DNA of 52,116 bases, taken from positions 1 to 52,116 of the forward strand of contig DASPKX010000033.1 of assembly GCA_035627835.1 (NCBI GenBank). Reading direction: 5' to 3'. Source of the DNA: DASPKX01 sp035627835 (GTDB taxonomy: Bacteria; Verrucomicrobiota; Verrucomicrobiia; Limisphaerales; SXQI01). Shown piece after piece: positions 9,601-16,700 of this stretch; positions within the stretch are counted from its first letter, which is position 1, and every line of letters starts with the position of its first letter. Under the pieces are notes generated by a model, which was given only the letters and a program-made list of their open reading frames with translations, had not been told where the DNA came from and searched no databases. Made by a program: the position numbers and the translations under genes.

Positions 9601-9945
9601 GGGCCGGTGGATGAGTTGGTCGCCAAAACTGATGACGCGCTCGTTCTCTTGAACGGTGGTGACGAACTCACCCTAACATTCCCGGCAAGCTCGCTCCCTC
9701 CAAAGCCTCCTGGCCACGTTCGTGATTTCTTCCTCTTCACGGACGGCTGGGACAAGGACGCGGATTTCCACGTCGCACAAGGTTTTCGGGTGGAGCCGAT
9801 GCCATTCCACGGCATCAACGATCAGCAGTATGGCTCCTCTGAATACCCGGCTCATCTCTCGCGCGAATGGATGGAGCGCTATAACACCCGCTGGGTGCCG
9901 CCGTTGACGCTTAGGCGTGCCGCTCCTCAGCCTCGCAGCAACTAA
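6613..9945 (+). CDS. Large TPR / FG-GAP (VCBS) / ASPIC-UnbV-type lipoprotein
   Basis: A 1110-aa predicted lipoprotein. The start at 6613 places a signal peptide ending in LLSGC at the N-terminus, with Cys23 as the lipid-modified residue; a longer frame from 6547 would bury it. Residues about 30-215 are TPR repeats (YYDKGDFTRALPLFQEALKL and following). About 250-600 are FG-GAP/VCBS-like beta-propeller repeats with DWNNDD and DYDNDGWLDIFLAG calcium-loop motifs. About 600-660 resemble the ASPIC/UnbV domain, and a segment beginning CPYVYVWDGEKYRFVSDILG opens a long C-terminal part. The function is unknown; the architecture suggests a surface scaffold. The last 35 bases overlap the end of the convergent arsR. 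Confidence 0.85.
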   Translation: MRQLNRSLHLVLMAFLLTLLSGCDGCRRSTGPGADPVKTSEAGSRYIEAMQTGKNYYDKGDFTRALPLFQEALKLEPTSIDAHLNVANASLAVGQVEAAIRHAQEVVALDVNNAAGHYIIGIAQLRQGQAQEAVKSLQTSSALDLGVAAPLYQLGLAHMQLRQWEDAITQFETVISIETNHPAAHYNLSQAYIRANRADEAQAALENHQAIIRELKGPPPTSEVLERSVHTLARAPFVLEQPAEQGIPVAFTNATTQVFGALATNLVGPPAVIDVNHRGANDIFIQLRGQGFQLLWNSNGVFNPHGEPAPAQEGATFHKLLVGDLQNDRNEDVVALSAQGLQVFRFATNVFVTEATPFTRLQGLATTDGALLDLDFTGKLDLLAVTAQTNEVRVFRNLAQMMYRETTATSGIPAIRTATHIVLDDWNNDDMADLFIVQKDAPPLSFAKVRGGGFVSTNYSALWPTATALAIGDLNNDFRLDAILLTPAGLRIHYTGIDKVETLTAATGGKHIELLDYDNDGWLDIFLAGAQVQAWRNRGAKGFEETTSALKLTELRNYDGIAKADFDGDCDTDLVLWSAQGAPQFLRNEGGSANQQLKLWLWGNRSNASGLGIRIEAVAGSWRAIRTVHELPVEIGIGRRSKLDSLTLRWFDLSQPIVDVQVSCTNLMVAEQVLPTGSCPYVYVWDGEKYRFVSDILGSAPLGLPIAEGVYIDADTDEYVWIGNESNVKPRDGDYVIQITEELREVLYLDEAKLVVVDHLPGTDVYPTDKLLPRKPYPPGTIVTVTNEQAVRKALTLEGADVTEALRHVDQTMVSPARLLLPQYRGWAERHGVILDFGEINTNRPIALAMTGWLRFGGGMANMSSSRDASLPFPFPTLEAEVPGGVWTPVDVVVGAPSGKTKRVFVDLAGKLPPQTQRLRLTASFEIHWDKIALVEKVAAATTVITHLTPKTTHLHWRGYSVFADLPWSQPLTPIYDQVVQQPPWRITPSGWCTRYGPVDELVAKTDDALVLLNGGDELTLTFPASSLPPKPPGHVRDFFLFTDGWDKDADFHVAQGFRVEPMPFHGINDQQYGSSEYPAHLSREWMERYNTRWVPPLTLRRAAPQPRSN

Positions 9946-10339
9946 TCGTGTTAGACTGTGGCTCACCGTTTCTTGAACGGCGTTGGGCCTCGCGAAGCCG
10001 CTTGGCGTCCTCTCGCGCCATCGGCGTTTTTGCAATCTGATCCAGAGCAGCAGAGAGAACGGCCGACTGTTCCTTTCCGAGCCGCGCCAGGCGGTAATGA
10101 ATCCACTTCCCCTCCCTGCGCGTGGCGGCCAACCCCCCCGCCCGCAGATGGGCCAGGTGCCGGGAAATCTTCGGTTGGCTGACCTCGAGCGCCTCCTGCA
10201 GGAAACAGACACAAACCTCCTCACGCCGCATCAAAGCGAGCAAACGCAGCCTGGTCTCGTCGGCAAGCGCGCTAAAAAGCGCCGCATACTGCTTTATATT
10301 CATATCTGCCTTGACGGATATGTTTCCATCTTCTTTCAT
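9911..10339 (-). CDS. arsR: ArsR-family arsenite-responsive repressor
   Basis: A 142-aa winged-helix repressor. The recognition region EVSQPKISRHLAHLRAGGL is a classic ArsR helix-turn-helix. The preceding EVCVCFLQEAL carries Cys43 and Cys45 in the same place as the CxC of the E. coli ArsR As(III) site. A Cys-Cys pair also occurs near the C-terminus (residues 134-135). The longest frame starts at 10339, but the internal Met at 10303 (MNIKQYAALFSALADETR) begins at the usual family N-terminus and may be the real start. The gene is divergent from the aquaporin-arsC pair and should repress both. Its end overlaps the lipoprotein gene. Confidence 0.93.
   Translation of the reverse strand: MKEDGNISVKADMNIKQYAALFSALADETRLRLLALMRREEVCVCFLQEALEVSQPKISRHLAHLRAGGLAATRREGKWIHYRLARLGKEQSAVLSAALDQIAKTPMAREDAKRLREAQRRSRNGEPQSNTISCCEAEERHA
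10301..10322. promoter_or_regulatory. Candidate ArsR operator palindrome
   Basis: An inverted repeat has outer half-sites CATATC (10301-10306) and GATATG (10317-10322). Extending inward to ten bases per arm, 8 of 10 positions pair. It sits between the arsR and aquaporin coding regions and overlaps the alternative arsR start at 10303. Its position and dyad symmetry fit a shared ArsR operator controlling both directions. Confidence 0.6.
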
Positions 10340-11064
10340 TGTGCAGCTTGGCTCAGCCCATCAACAAGTATATTGCCGAGGCCCTCGGCGCTTTCGCGCT
10401 GGTTTTCGCCGGCGCTGGAGCCGCAGCCGTAAACGCCATCCGGTCCGATTCGATCTCCCATGTCGGTGTCGCTCTCGTGTTCGGCCTGATCGTCCTGGTG
10501 GTCATCTACACCATTGGCGACGTCTCTGGGGCGCATATCAACCCCGCTGTGACCCTCGGCTTCGCTGCGGCCGGCCGATTCCCCAAGTCTGAGGTGATGC
10601 CCTACATCACCGCTCAATCTATCGGCGCAATCACTGGGGCGTTTGCTCTCCGCTTTATCCTAGGGCCCGGGGCAAGTTTCGGAATGACACTCCCCTGGCT
10701 TACGTCTGGCAGCGCGTTTCTAATGGAAGCCCTCCTCACCTGCTTCCTCATGTTTGTGATTCTTAATGTCTCTTCGGGCGCTAAAGAGAAAGGCATCACA
10801 GCCGGGATCGTCATTGGTTCGGTGATCGCGCTGGAGGCCTTGATGGCTGGCCCGCTCACCGGCGCCAGCATGAACCCCGCCCGTTCGCTCGGCCCTGCCT
10901 TGGCGGCTTTGGATTTGCGTGCGCTCTGGATTTACCTCTTCGCACCGCCTGTTGGAGCCTGGGCAGCCGTTTACCTCTATAAAGCAGTCCGGCCCGACCT
11001 CGATGCCCCTCCCTCGGCTCCAAGCGCTCTCGCCGAAGACCTCAAACGCGTCTGGAACTCGTAA
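10339..11064 (+). CDS. Aquaglyceroporin-type MIP channel of an arsenic operon (AqpS-like)
   Basis: A 241-aa membrane channel of the major intrinsic protein family with both signature loops: HINPAVTLG (Asn68-Pro69-Ala70) and SMNPARSLG (Asn179-Pro180-Ala181). Six hydrophobic segments are visible. No ATG is available; the frame begins with TTG at 10339, and a second TTG at 10348 is an alternative. The gene stands where an arsB or acr3 efflux pump would normally be, between arsR and arsC. This recalls AqpS of Sinorhizobium meliloti, which lets arsenite made by ArsC flow out down its gradient. The arsenite role is inferred from neighbours. The next gene begins one base after its stop. Confidence 0.9.
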   Translation: MCSLAQPINKYIAEALGAFALVFAGAGAAAVNAIRSDSISHVGVALVFGLIVLVVIYTIGDVSGAHINPAVTLGFAAAGRFPKSEVMPYITAQSIGAITGAFALRFILGPGASFGMTLPWLTSGSAFLMEALLTCFLMFVILNVSSGAKEKGITAGIVIGSVIALEALMAGPLTGASMNPARSLGPALAALDLRALWIYLFAPPVGAWAAVYLYKAVRPDLDAPPSAPSALAEDLKRVWNS

Positions 11065-11511
11065 ATGAATAAGCCGACTGTCCTCATTCTTTGCACCGGC
11101 AACTCCTGCCGCAGCCACTTGGCGGAGGGAATCCTTCGCCGCGCGGCGGGCGATATCCTTAATGTCCAGAGCGCCGGGTCCAAGCCTGCGGGGTACATCC
11201 ACCCGCTGAGCATCCGCGCCCTTGCGGAGATCGGCATCGATATCTCATCCCACCGCTCCAAACACATGGACGAGTTCCTGAACCAGGATGTCGAAACGGT
11301 CATCACCGTCTGCGGCAACGCGGACCAGGCCTGCCCGATTTTCCCCGGCCAACTCAATCGTCACCACTGGCCCTTCGAAGATCCTGCCCACGCTAAAGGC
11401 GCCGAAGCGGAGCAGATGGAGGTTTTTCGCAAGGTTCGAGACCAAATCCTCGCCGTGTTCACCGCTTACGCGGACGGCCGCCGGGACGAATTAGCCAGAA
11501 GTGGTCGTTGA
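11065..11511 (+). CDS. arsC: Arsenate reductase, thioredoxin-coupled (ArsC, LMW phosphatase fold)
   Basis: A 148-aa reductase converting arsenate to arsenite. The P-loop CTGNSCRS puts the nucleophile at Cys10, followed by Cys15 and Arg16. A second pair, Cys83 and Cys90 in VCGNADQACP, matches the redox cysteines that identify the Staphylococcus pI258 ArsC type, recycled by thioredoxin. The ATG follows the aquaporin stop directly (TAAATG), so the two are probably co-transcribed and coupled. The product arsenite would leave through the upstream channel. The length is typical. Confidence 0.93.
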   Translation: MNKPTVLILCTGNSCRSHLAEGILRRAAGDILNVQSAGSKPAGYIHPLSIRALAEIGIDISSHRSKHMDEFLNQDVETVITVCGNADQACPIFPGQLNRHHWPFEDPAHAKGAEAEQMEVFRKVRDQILAVFTAYADGRRDELARSGR

Positions 11512-11535
11512 CAAAGCAAGTCTGTTCGCTACTTT
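11508..11535 (+). promoter_or_regulatory. Predicted sigma-70 promoter for rpsT
   Basis: A perfect -35 TTGACA (11508-11513) and a -10-like TACTTT (11530-11535) are 16 bases apart, ending 24 bases before the S20 start codon. The -35 box overlaps the arsC stop codon, so S20 is probably transcribed independently of the arsenic genes. Confidence 0.6.
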
Positions 11536-11559
11536 AACCCCTCTTTTATTTAGAGAAGT

Positions 11560-11847
11560 ATGCCCAATACCAAGTCAGCAGAACGACGCATGCGCGGCAG
11601 CGCTCGCAAGGCCGCCCAGAACACCGCGGTCAAATCCCGCTTGCGCAAGACCGAACGCCGTTACCTCGAGCTGGTGAAGGCTGGCAACAAAGATGAAGCC
11701 GGCAAGGCCTACAAACAACTGGCCTCTCACCTGGACAAAGCCGCCAAAACCGGCGTGATCCACCGCGGAACTGCGGACCGCAAGAAGTCCCGGATGTCCA
11801 TTCGCTTGAACGCCGCCGCCAAAGGCGCCGCTGTTCCTGCAGCCTGA
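11560..11847 (+). CDS. rpsT: 30S ribosomal protein S20
   Basis: A 95-aa, strongly basic helical protein with the family pattern MPNTKSAERRMRGSARKAAQN at the start and KTGVIHRGTADRKKSRMSIRLN in the second half. S20 binds 16S rRNA at the base of the small subunit. It has its own predicted promoter and is followed 18 bases later by a rho-independent terminator, so it looks like a single-gene unit. The short alanine-rich tail is ordinary for the family. Confidence 0.97.
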   Translation: MPNTKSAERRMRGSARKAAQNTAVKSRLRKTERRYLELVKAGNKDEAGKAYKQLASHLDKAAKTGVIHRGTADRKKSRMSIRLNAAAKGAAVPAA

Positions 11848-11865
11848 TTTCCAGTCCTCTTTCAC

Positions 11866-11896
11866 GAGCAGACTCTTTTGGGTCTGCTCTTTTTTT
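11866..11896 (+). terminator. Rho-independent terminator after rpsT
   Basis: GAGCAGAC (11866-11873) pairs with GTCTGCTC (11882-11889) around an 8-base loop, followed by an uninterrupted T tract. It lies 18 bases after the S20 stop and also just beyond the end of the convergent glycosyltransferase gene. Confidence 0.88.
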
Positions 11897-12824
11897 ATGC
11901 CAACAAAGGCGCGATCTGCTCCCAAACCGCCTCCGGTTTGAGCGTCGCCAGGCTCCCTTGCGTCTGGATGACGCGAACCTTCTCGCCCAGCGGCTTCCAA
12001 ATCACCGGATTGCTCGGCCCCCAAAGCGCCACAACCGGCGCTCCCACTGCCGCCGCGATATGAGTCACTCCGGAGTCGTGCCCTATGAACAGTTTTGCCC
12101 GGCCCAGCTCGCGCGCCAATTCCGAGAGGTGCGCTCCTTGCAGAATCCGAACGCGATTGCCCGTGTACTGCGAGGCTAACGTGGCAAGTCGTTCGCGGTC
12201 CGCTTCACCCCCGACGATCAACAGCTCGTGCTGCGTTTCGGTAAGCAACCGCTCAATCAACGAAACCCAGTCTCGAAGGGGCCAATTCTTCCGTTCACTG
12301 CCGCTTCCAGGATGAAGCGCAACGACTTGCCTCCCCCCGTTGGCGCCTCCGCCGAACTCAATCCGAGGCTCAAAGTCAGCTTCATAAATGGCCAGCCGCT
12401 CCAGCGGCTTCAGGAACACTTCGGCGGCGTGCAGCGGCTGCTCTTCATCCGGGCGGTGCTGCCCCACGATAAATTGCGCTTTGCTCACGGACCGGACGTT
12501 CTCCTGAAAAATACCATCAGGATCGTACAGGTAGGAAATGATCAGCGAAAAGGAGCTGAAATACTCCGCCATCTCCGCGGACAATCTTCCTCGCCGCGCA
12601 AAGAACGAGGCCAATGGTCGAGCTTCTATCGAGCGGACCTCGTCTACGAACCCGCCTGCCAGAGCGAGTTGCGCAATGTGCGGATAACCGAGCGCCTCAA
12701 TGTGGGTTTCGGGAAATTGCTCCCTCAGCGCCCGGAACGCCGGCAGCGTGAGCACGAAGTCGCCAATGGCCCCACCCCGGATCACGAGAATTTTGCCTTT
12801 CGTCCTCTTCAAGCTAAGCGTCAA
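11895..12824 (-). CDS. Glycosyltransferase family 9 (heptosyltransferase-like)
   Basis: A 309-aa GT-B fold enzyme resembling ADP-heptose:LPS heptosyltransferases. The N-terminal motif KILVIRGGAIGDFVLTLPAFRALRE is the GT9 signature. The C-terminal half has VVALHPGSGSERKNWP, LIVGGEADRER and FIGHDSGVTHIAAAVGAPVVALWGPSNP, which form the nucleotide-sugar site. The product probably adds a sugar to lipopolysaccharide core or a related glycolipid. No ATG is available; the longest frame uses TTG at 12824, with TTG at 12812 as an alternative. The acceptor and donor are unknown. The gene stands alone, with S20 on the other strand downstream. Confidence 0.9.
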   Translation of the reverse strand: MTLSLKRTKGKILVIRGGAIGDFVLTLPAFRALREQFPETHIEALGYPHIAQLALAGGFVDEVRSIEARPLASFFARRGRLSAEMAEYFSSFSLIISYLYDPDGIFQENVRSVSKAQFIVGQHRPDEEQPLHAAEVFLKPLERLAIYEADFEPRIEFGGGANGGRQVVALHPGSGSERKNWPLRDWVSLIERLLTETQHELLIVGGEADRERLATLASQYTGNRVRILQGAHLSELARELGRAKLFIGHDSGVTHIAAAVGAPVVALWGPSNPVIWKPLGEKVRVIQTQGSLATLKPEAVWEQIAPLLA

Positions 12825-12936
12825 AATTAAACCGCCCCAGGCAAAACCTCAAATCCAGGTTCGCAGCGGAGGGACCGGCTTGATCGACCGGATCTCTCTT
12901 GGAGGTCGTTTCACGACGGTTTGCCTCGCAGCTCGT

Positions 12937-13758
12937 TCAACCGCGCTCGCCCAGCCAGGGGAATGGCTTCCGAATCGCAGGCTTTAATTGAAAGGCAAGG
13001 ATGCTGTTCTGCTTGATGTATTCGATGGCGTCCTGCACCGAATCTGTCGGGTAAATCAGCTTCAGGTCCGCGGGGCTGATAGTGCCGACCTTCGCCATTT
13101 TTTCCAGCATCGCCAGCAGTTCTCGCCAATATTCCAGACCCATCAGGATGATTGGGAAATTTTTGATTTTGCCGGTCTGAATGAGTGTTAACGCCTCCGA
13201 AAGCTCATCGACCGTGCCGGCACCACCCGGCATCACGACGAAAGCGTACGAGTATTTGATCAGCAGGGTTTTCCGCACAAAAAAGTGCTTCATCGTCACG
13301 CACCGGTCCACATATGGATTCGGTTTTTGCTCGAACGGCAGTTCAATGTTGCACCCCACCGAACGTCCTCCCGCCTCCTTTGCCCCACGATTGGCGGCTT
13401 CCATAATTCCTGGTCCTCCCCCAGTCATTACGGTGAATCCCAGTCGAGTCAGCGCTGCGCCCATCTCCCGCGTGAGTTCATAATACTTCTCCCCGGGTTG
13501 TATTCTCGCCGAGCCAAAGACCGTCACGCATGGCCCCACAAAGTGCAGCGTGCGAAACCCCCGGAGAAAATCGACCAGCACGGAGATGAGCGTTCGGAAC
13601 TCGCCGCTGCGCGACTTCGGGCCTTCCAAAAGATACCGGTCCGCGATCGCGACCTTCGGCTCCAGCGGGCCTTGCCCCATTTCGTCGGGCCAGGACTCCG
13701 TCAGCTCATACCGGGATAGCGCCGACCGCAATTGTGCGGATAAGTCGTTCAAACTCAT
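12937..13758 (-). CDS. LOG-family protein (cytokinin riboside 5'-monophosphate phosphoribohydrolase-like)
   Basis: A 273-aa Rossmann-fold protein of the TIGR00730/LOG class. It has GGGPGIMEAANRGAKEAGG and the diagnostic PGGAGTVDE motif, with the intact PGGxGTxxE nucleotide-binding and catalytic signature. Bacterial members hydrolyse nucleoside 5'-monophosphates and are often misnamed lysine decarboxylases. A longer frame reaches 13791, but the ATG at 13758 is preceded by AGAGGAG with a 5-base spacer, so it was preferred. The N-terminal extension of about 70 residues before the Rossmann core is typical of the larger LOG subgroup. No operon partner is evident. Confidence 0.9.
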   Translation of the reverse strand: MSLNDLSAQLRSALSRYELTESWPDEMGQGPLEPKVAIADRYLLEGPKSRSGEFRTLISVLVDFLRGFRTLHFVGPCVTVFGSARIQPGEKYYELTREMGAALTRLGFTVMTGGGPGIMEAANRGAKEAGGRSVGCNIELPFEQKPNPYVDRCVTMKHFFVRKTLLIKYSYAFVVMPGGAGTVDELSEALTLIQTGKIKNFPIILMGLEYWRELLAMLEKMAKVGTISPADLKLIYPTDSVQDAIEYIKQNSILAFQLKPAIRKPFPWLGERG

Positions 13759-13941
13759 ATGTTCTCCTCTCGGATGATCACCCTCGAGCAAAGCAAACGC
13801 TGGCCCTGCTTTGCCACAACGACGTCCTTATTGAACCTGCGCGCCTGGAATCAGCTTTTTCCCGATACCGTTTGCAAACGCACGATCCTACAAAGGTTTC
13901 ACTGAGCTGCCCTCCATCACCCATGAAACTGCCACTGACCT

Positions 13942-14133
13942 ATGGCCATCCAAGTCAATCCACTGCTCGTCTATGATCTCAAGCGCGAGTTGAACCAAGT
14001 TCGTCGCGAATCGCTCCTTGCTTCGCGTGCCGGCGATTTCCTCCGCGTCGCGCAACTCACCGCCCGCGCCGCCGAACTCAACAAACGCCTCCTCGCCGCT
14101 GAAGGCCAAAGCTACGCGATGCGGTTGCCGTAG
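13942..14133 (+). CDS. Small conserved-looking hypothetical protein
   Basis: A 63-aa predicted helical protein, rich in Arg, Leu and Ala (core LLVYDLKRELNQVRRESLLA and a following amphipathic segment). It has no membrane segment, Cys or known motif. The ATG at 13942 lies in the gap upstream of the LOG gene, and its stop is 2 bases from the end of the convergent esterase gene. The tight fit between neighbours and protein-like composition favour a real gene, but I do not recognise a family. A helical-hairpin or adaptor role is conceivable. Confidence 0.5.
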   Translation: MAIQVNPLLVYDLKRELNQVRRESLLASRAGDFLRVAQLTARAAELNKRLLAAEGQSYAMRLP

Positions 14134-14135
14134 AT

Positions 14136-15299
14136 TCACTTCAGCTTCACAAAGAGGAGGGGCGCGATCTCCCGAAAATATTGTCGCCACACATTGTAAG
14201 TGTGCGCTCCGTCCGTCTCGATGTGCCAATGATCGATGCCGCGCGCGGCGAGCGTCCGGTGGAGTTCCCGCGAGCCTTCCAGCGCGAAGTCCTCACGGCC
14301 GCACCCGATCCAGAGCAGATTCAACCGCTTATTCGTCGCCTCAGCATTCTCCAGAACCGCTCGGTGCCGCTGGGCAAAACCTCGCGGGAAACCCGCGCTG
14401 AAAACGCAAATCGCGCTGAATCTGTCCAGATGGGCCAAGCCGATTTCCAGCGCGTGGCCGCCCCCCATTGAGAAGCCCGCGATTGCGCGAGCCTGCCGGT
14501 CCTTGCGAACCCGATACTCTTTTTCTACAAAGGGCATTAGGTCGTTCATAACGTAACCAGACATCATTTCAGTGTTGCGGCGCTGCTCGTCGCGACTGGC
14601 CGTAAATGGCACGGCGTGCCCATTCGGCATCACCACCACCATTTCCCGCGCCCGGCCTTCAGCGATCAGGTTGTCGAGAGTGAAGTTTGCCCGCCCCACC
14701 TGCGTCCACCCGGCGGGGGTGTCGTTGCTCCCGTGCAGCAGATACACCGTCGGGTATTGCTTTCGGCTGCGCTCGTAGCCCGGAGGGGTGTACACCCAAA
14801 ACTCGCGCCATTCTCCATTCATCGAAGCTGCGCGATGCCGGCGGATTTTCACAGTTCCATGCGGCACATCACGCGCTTCCCAGAACTCAGGGCTGGAGCT
14901 TTTGATTTCCAGCAAGCTCGCGGATGTTCGCGCCCGGAGCTTCATTGCCGGGTTGACCGGATCGGCGATCGCCAACCCATCGACAGTGAAGTTGTAGATG
15001 TAAATTCCGGGCTCCAATCCAGCGACGGCCACGGTCCATGCGTCATTTGTTCCTCGGGTGAACGGTTCGGTTTTCCCGCTGGGCATCCAATCGCCCGCAA
15101 GCCGCACCTCCCGGGCATTGGGCGCCAGGAGATTAAAGTGCACCACGTTATTGGAGATCACCGGAGAGGCGAGCATGTTGGTGAGCGCCTGGCCGGGAGA
15201 CGAAATCGAGCTAAGACACCCGACAATAAACGTAAGGCACAAGGCCCAGAATGGCCGGCTCCGAAGACCAGCAGGTGAGTGGTCGCGAACTTGGGGCAT
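14136..15299 (-). CDS. Exported esterase, Fes/EsteraseD-like alpha/beta hydrolase
   Basis: A 387-aa secreted hydrolase. The N-terminus has a signal-like stretch FWALCLTFIVGCLSS whose IVGC could be a lipobox. Next is an E-set/CBM48-like domain (VRLAGDWMPSGKTEPFTRG ... WTVAVAGLEPGIYIYNFTVDG). The catalytic alpha/beta domain contains TVYLLHGSNDTPAGW and the nucleophile elbow GFSMGGG. The probable catalytic His lies in DGAHTYNVWR near the C-terminus. Enterochelin esterases and feruloyl esterases share this layout, so the substrate could be a siderophore or a plant-polymer ester. The longest frame starts at 15323; the ATG at 15299 gives a more compact signal peptide. Its 5' end is antisense to the extended frame of the next gene. 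Confidence 0.85.
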   Translation of the reverse strand: MPQVRDHSPAGLRSRPFWALCLTFIVGCLSSISSPGQALTNMLASPVISNNVVHFNLLAPNAREVRLAGDWMPSGKTEPFTRGTNDAWTVAVAGLEPGIYIYNFTVDGLAIADPVNPAMKLRARTSASLLEIKSSSPEFWEARDVPHGTVKIRRHRAASMNGEWREFWVYTPPGYERSRKQYPTVYLLHGSNDTPAGWTQVGRANFTLDNLIAEGRAREMVVVMPNGHAVPFTASRDEQRRNTEMMSGYVMNDLMPFVEKEYRVRKDRQARAIAGFSMGGGHALEIGLAHLDRFSAICVFSAGFPRGFAQRHRAVLENAEATNKRLNLLWIGCGREDFALEGSRELHRTLAARGIDHWHIETDGAHTYNVWRQYFREIAPLLFVKLK

Positions 15300-15416
15300 G
15301 CAGTAACTAATGATTTCGCGCAATCAACGTCGAGACAAAATCTGAGGCTGGAACTCCGATGTCCCGCAAAGCTGCGGGAGTTGCCGACCAGCCCGATTGC
15401 TGTCATTCATATTTGC

Positions 15417-15929
15417 ATGGGAACGGAGACGGTCATCTTCAGGGGGTCGCCATCTTTACTGACCAGGTTCGGAAGCCTCTTCTGGGCTGCGGCGCTGTTA
15501 ATCGCAGGAGGATCCCTCGCGATTTACTTCTCCCAACCACTTTACTGGATCCTCTCCGCAGTCGGACTGATCATTGCCATTGCTGTGGTCATAAAGACGC
15601 GCAGCATCGTCTATGAACTCACCTCTGAGCGGCTGCGGCTCCGCTGCGGCATCCTGACGAGGCGCACGGATGAAATGGAATTGTACCGCGTGCGCGACAT
15701 CACTCTGGTGGAGCCATTCTTCCTGCGCATGGCCGGGCGCGGTCACATCGAAATTACCACCATGGATCCCACCAACCCTCGGCTGACATTGGAGGCAATC
15801 CCACGCGCAGCCGAAGTCCGTGAGCAGCTTCGGACAAGCGCCGAGGAATGCCGCACTCGCAAAGGGGTGCGAGTGACTGAGTTCAGCGAAGATTCTCCCG
15901 CAACGACACCGCCGCCAAGCGCTCCCTAA
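15417..15929 (+). CDS. Membrane protein with bacterial PH domain (bPH2/DUF304)
   Basis: A 170-aa protein with two adjacent transmembrane segments (FWAAALLIAGGSLAIYFS and WILSAVGLIIAIAVVI). A bacterial pleckstrin-homology domain follows, with the family pattern YELTSERLRLRCGILTRR, ELYRVRDITLVEPFFLRM and GHIEITTMDPTNPRLTLEAI. The longest frame starts at 15279, but Met47 (MGTETVIFRGSP) at 15417 begins where the family usually starts and avoids overlap with the esterase gene. The acidic, proline-rich C-terminal tail is not conserved in such proteins. Its function is unknown; members are thought to be membrane-associated scaffolds. Confidence 0.82.
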   Translation: MGTETVIFRGSPSLLTRFGSLFWAAALLIAGGSLAIYFSQPLYWILSAVGLIIAIAVVIKTRSIVYELTSERLRLRCGILTRRTDEMELYRVRDITLVEPFFLRMAGRGHIEITTMDPTNPRLTLEAIPRAAEVREQLRTSAEECRTRKGVRVTEFSEDSPATTPPPSAP

Positions 15930-15948
15930 CCCGGCTGGTCCCGGCAAA

Positions 15949-16668
15949 TTACTTTGAGTAACGCCGTTGGATCTCCGCCGCAGCCGCATTGTAGGCAGTC
16001 CCGCGGAGCGCCTCTATGTGGGTCTGGTCATTGTGTTCTTTGCCACTCGCAGTTCGAAGGCCCTTCCGCTCGTGCGGTTGGGTGGTGAACAAAGCCCAGT
16101 TCCCGCTGCGCACGTCGATCACTGCGAGTTTCGCGGTCAGGCGCAGGCTTTGCGATTCGTGCGGCAAGGTGAGGTCCAGAACTGGAACCCAACTCACAAT
16201 GCTCGTGGGAAGTTCCTGCGTGGTGGTCTCCAGCTTCTCCCAATAACAAATGATCGTCTCCGCACCGGCGCGCGCGGCCGCCAGGCGAATGCCCTTCGAG
16301 AAGGGGGTCTCTGCTTCCGCTTTGAACCCGGCTTCCGTCGGGATGCCCGTAAACGTCACAACTTGGTAATTGCCCTCGAGAGCCTGAACCATCTTCTGAT
16401 CCGGCAATGATCGGCCCGATTTGATGAGCATCACCGTGGATCCTGGCTTGATGCGAAGGTCTTTGGCGGCAGCGAGGGCTTTCTCCACCTCTGTTTCGAA
16501 TGAGGCATCAGCCCTTAACCCAAGCAATTCGTATTCATTAAGCTCGCTCCCCTTCCGAACAGCGGGTGAGTGCCGCGATTGATGATGCTCCGAGCCAATG
16601 TTCACATGGCAGCCAGCGCCAATAAAAGCAGGGAGGATTGTCAGCAGAAGAAGTGTGCCCAGTTTCAT
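15949..16668 (-). CDS. Hypothetical lipoprotein
   Basis: A 239-aa predicted lipoprotein. The signal peptide MKLGTLLLLTILPAFIGAGC ends in a lipobox with Cys20. The mature part is a mixed alpha/beta soluble domain (ALAAAKDLRIKPGSTVMLIKSG, ETIICYWEKLETT, AKLAVIDVRSGNWALFTTQPHE). These segments recall lipoproteins that collect secreted or stress components, but I do not recognise a named family. It is convergent with the PH-domain gene (19 bases between stops) and divergent from the PepSY-like gene. The gap to that gene is about 100 bases and contains a 14-bp palindrome. Confidence 0.7.
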   Translation of the reverse strand: MKLGTLLLLTILPAFIGAGCHVNIGSEHHQSRHSPAVRKGSELNEYELLGLRADASFETEVEKALAAAKDLRIKPGSTVMLIKSGRSLPDQKMVQALEGNYQVVTFTGIPTEAGFKAEAETPFSKGIRLAAARAGAETIICYWEKLETTTQELPTSIVSWVPVLDLTLPHESQSLRLTAKLAVIDVRSGNWALFTTQPHERKGLRTASGKEHNDQTHIEALRGTAYNAAAAEIQRRYSK

Positions 16669-16700
16669 AAACCCTGAGGGGGATGTTGCAATCTGTTTTC

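Noticed and set aside
12228..12830. 200-aa open frame on the plus strand
   Set aside because: It is antisense to the GT9 glycosyltransferase gene, which has clear family motifs.
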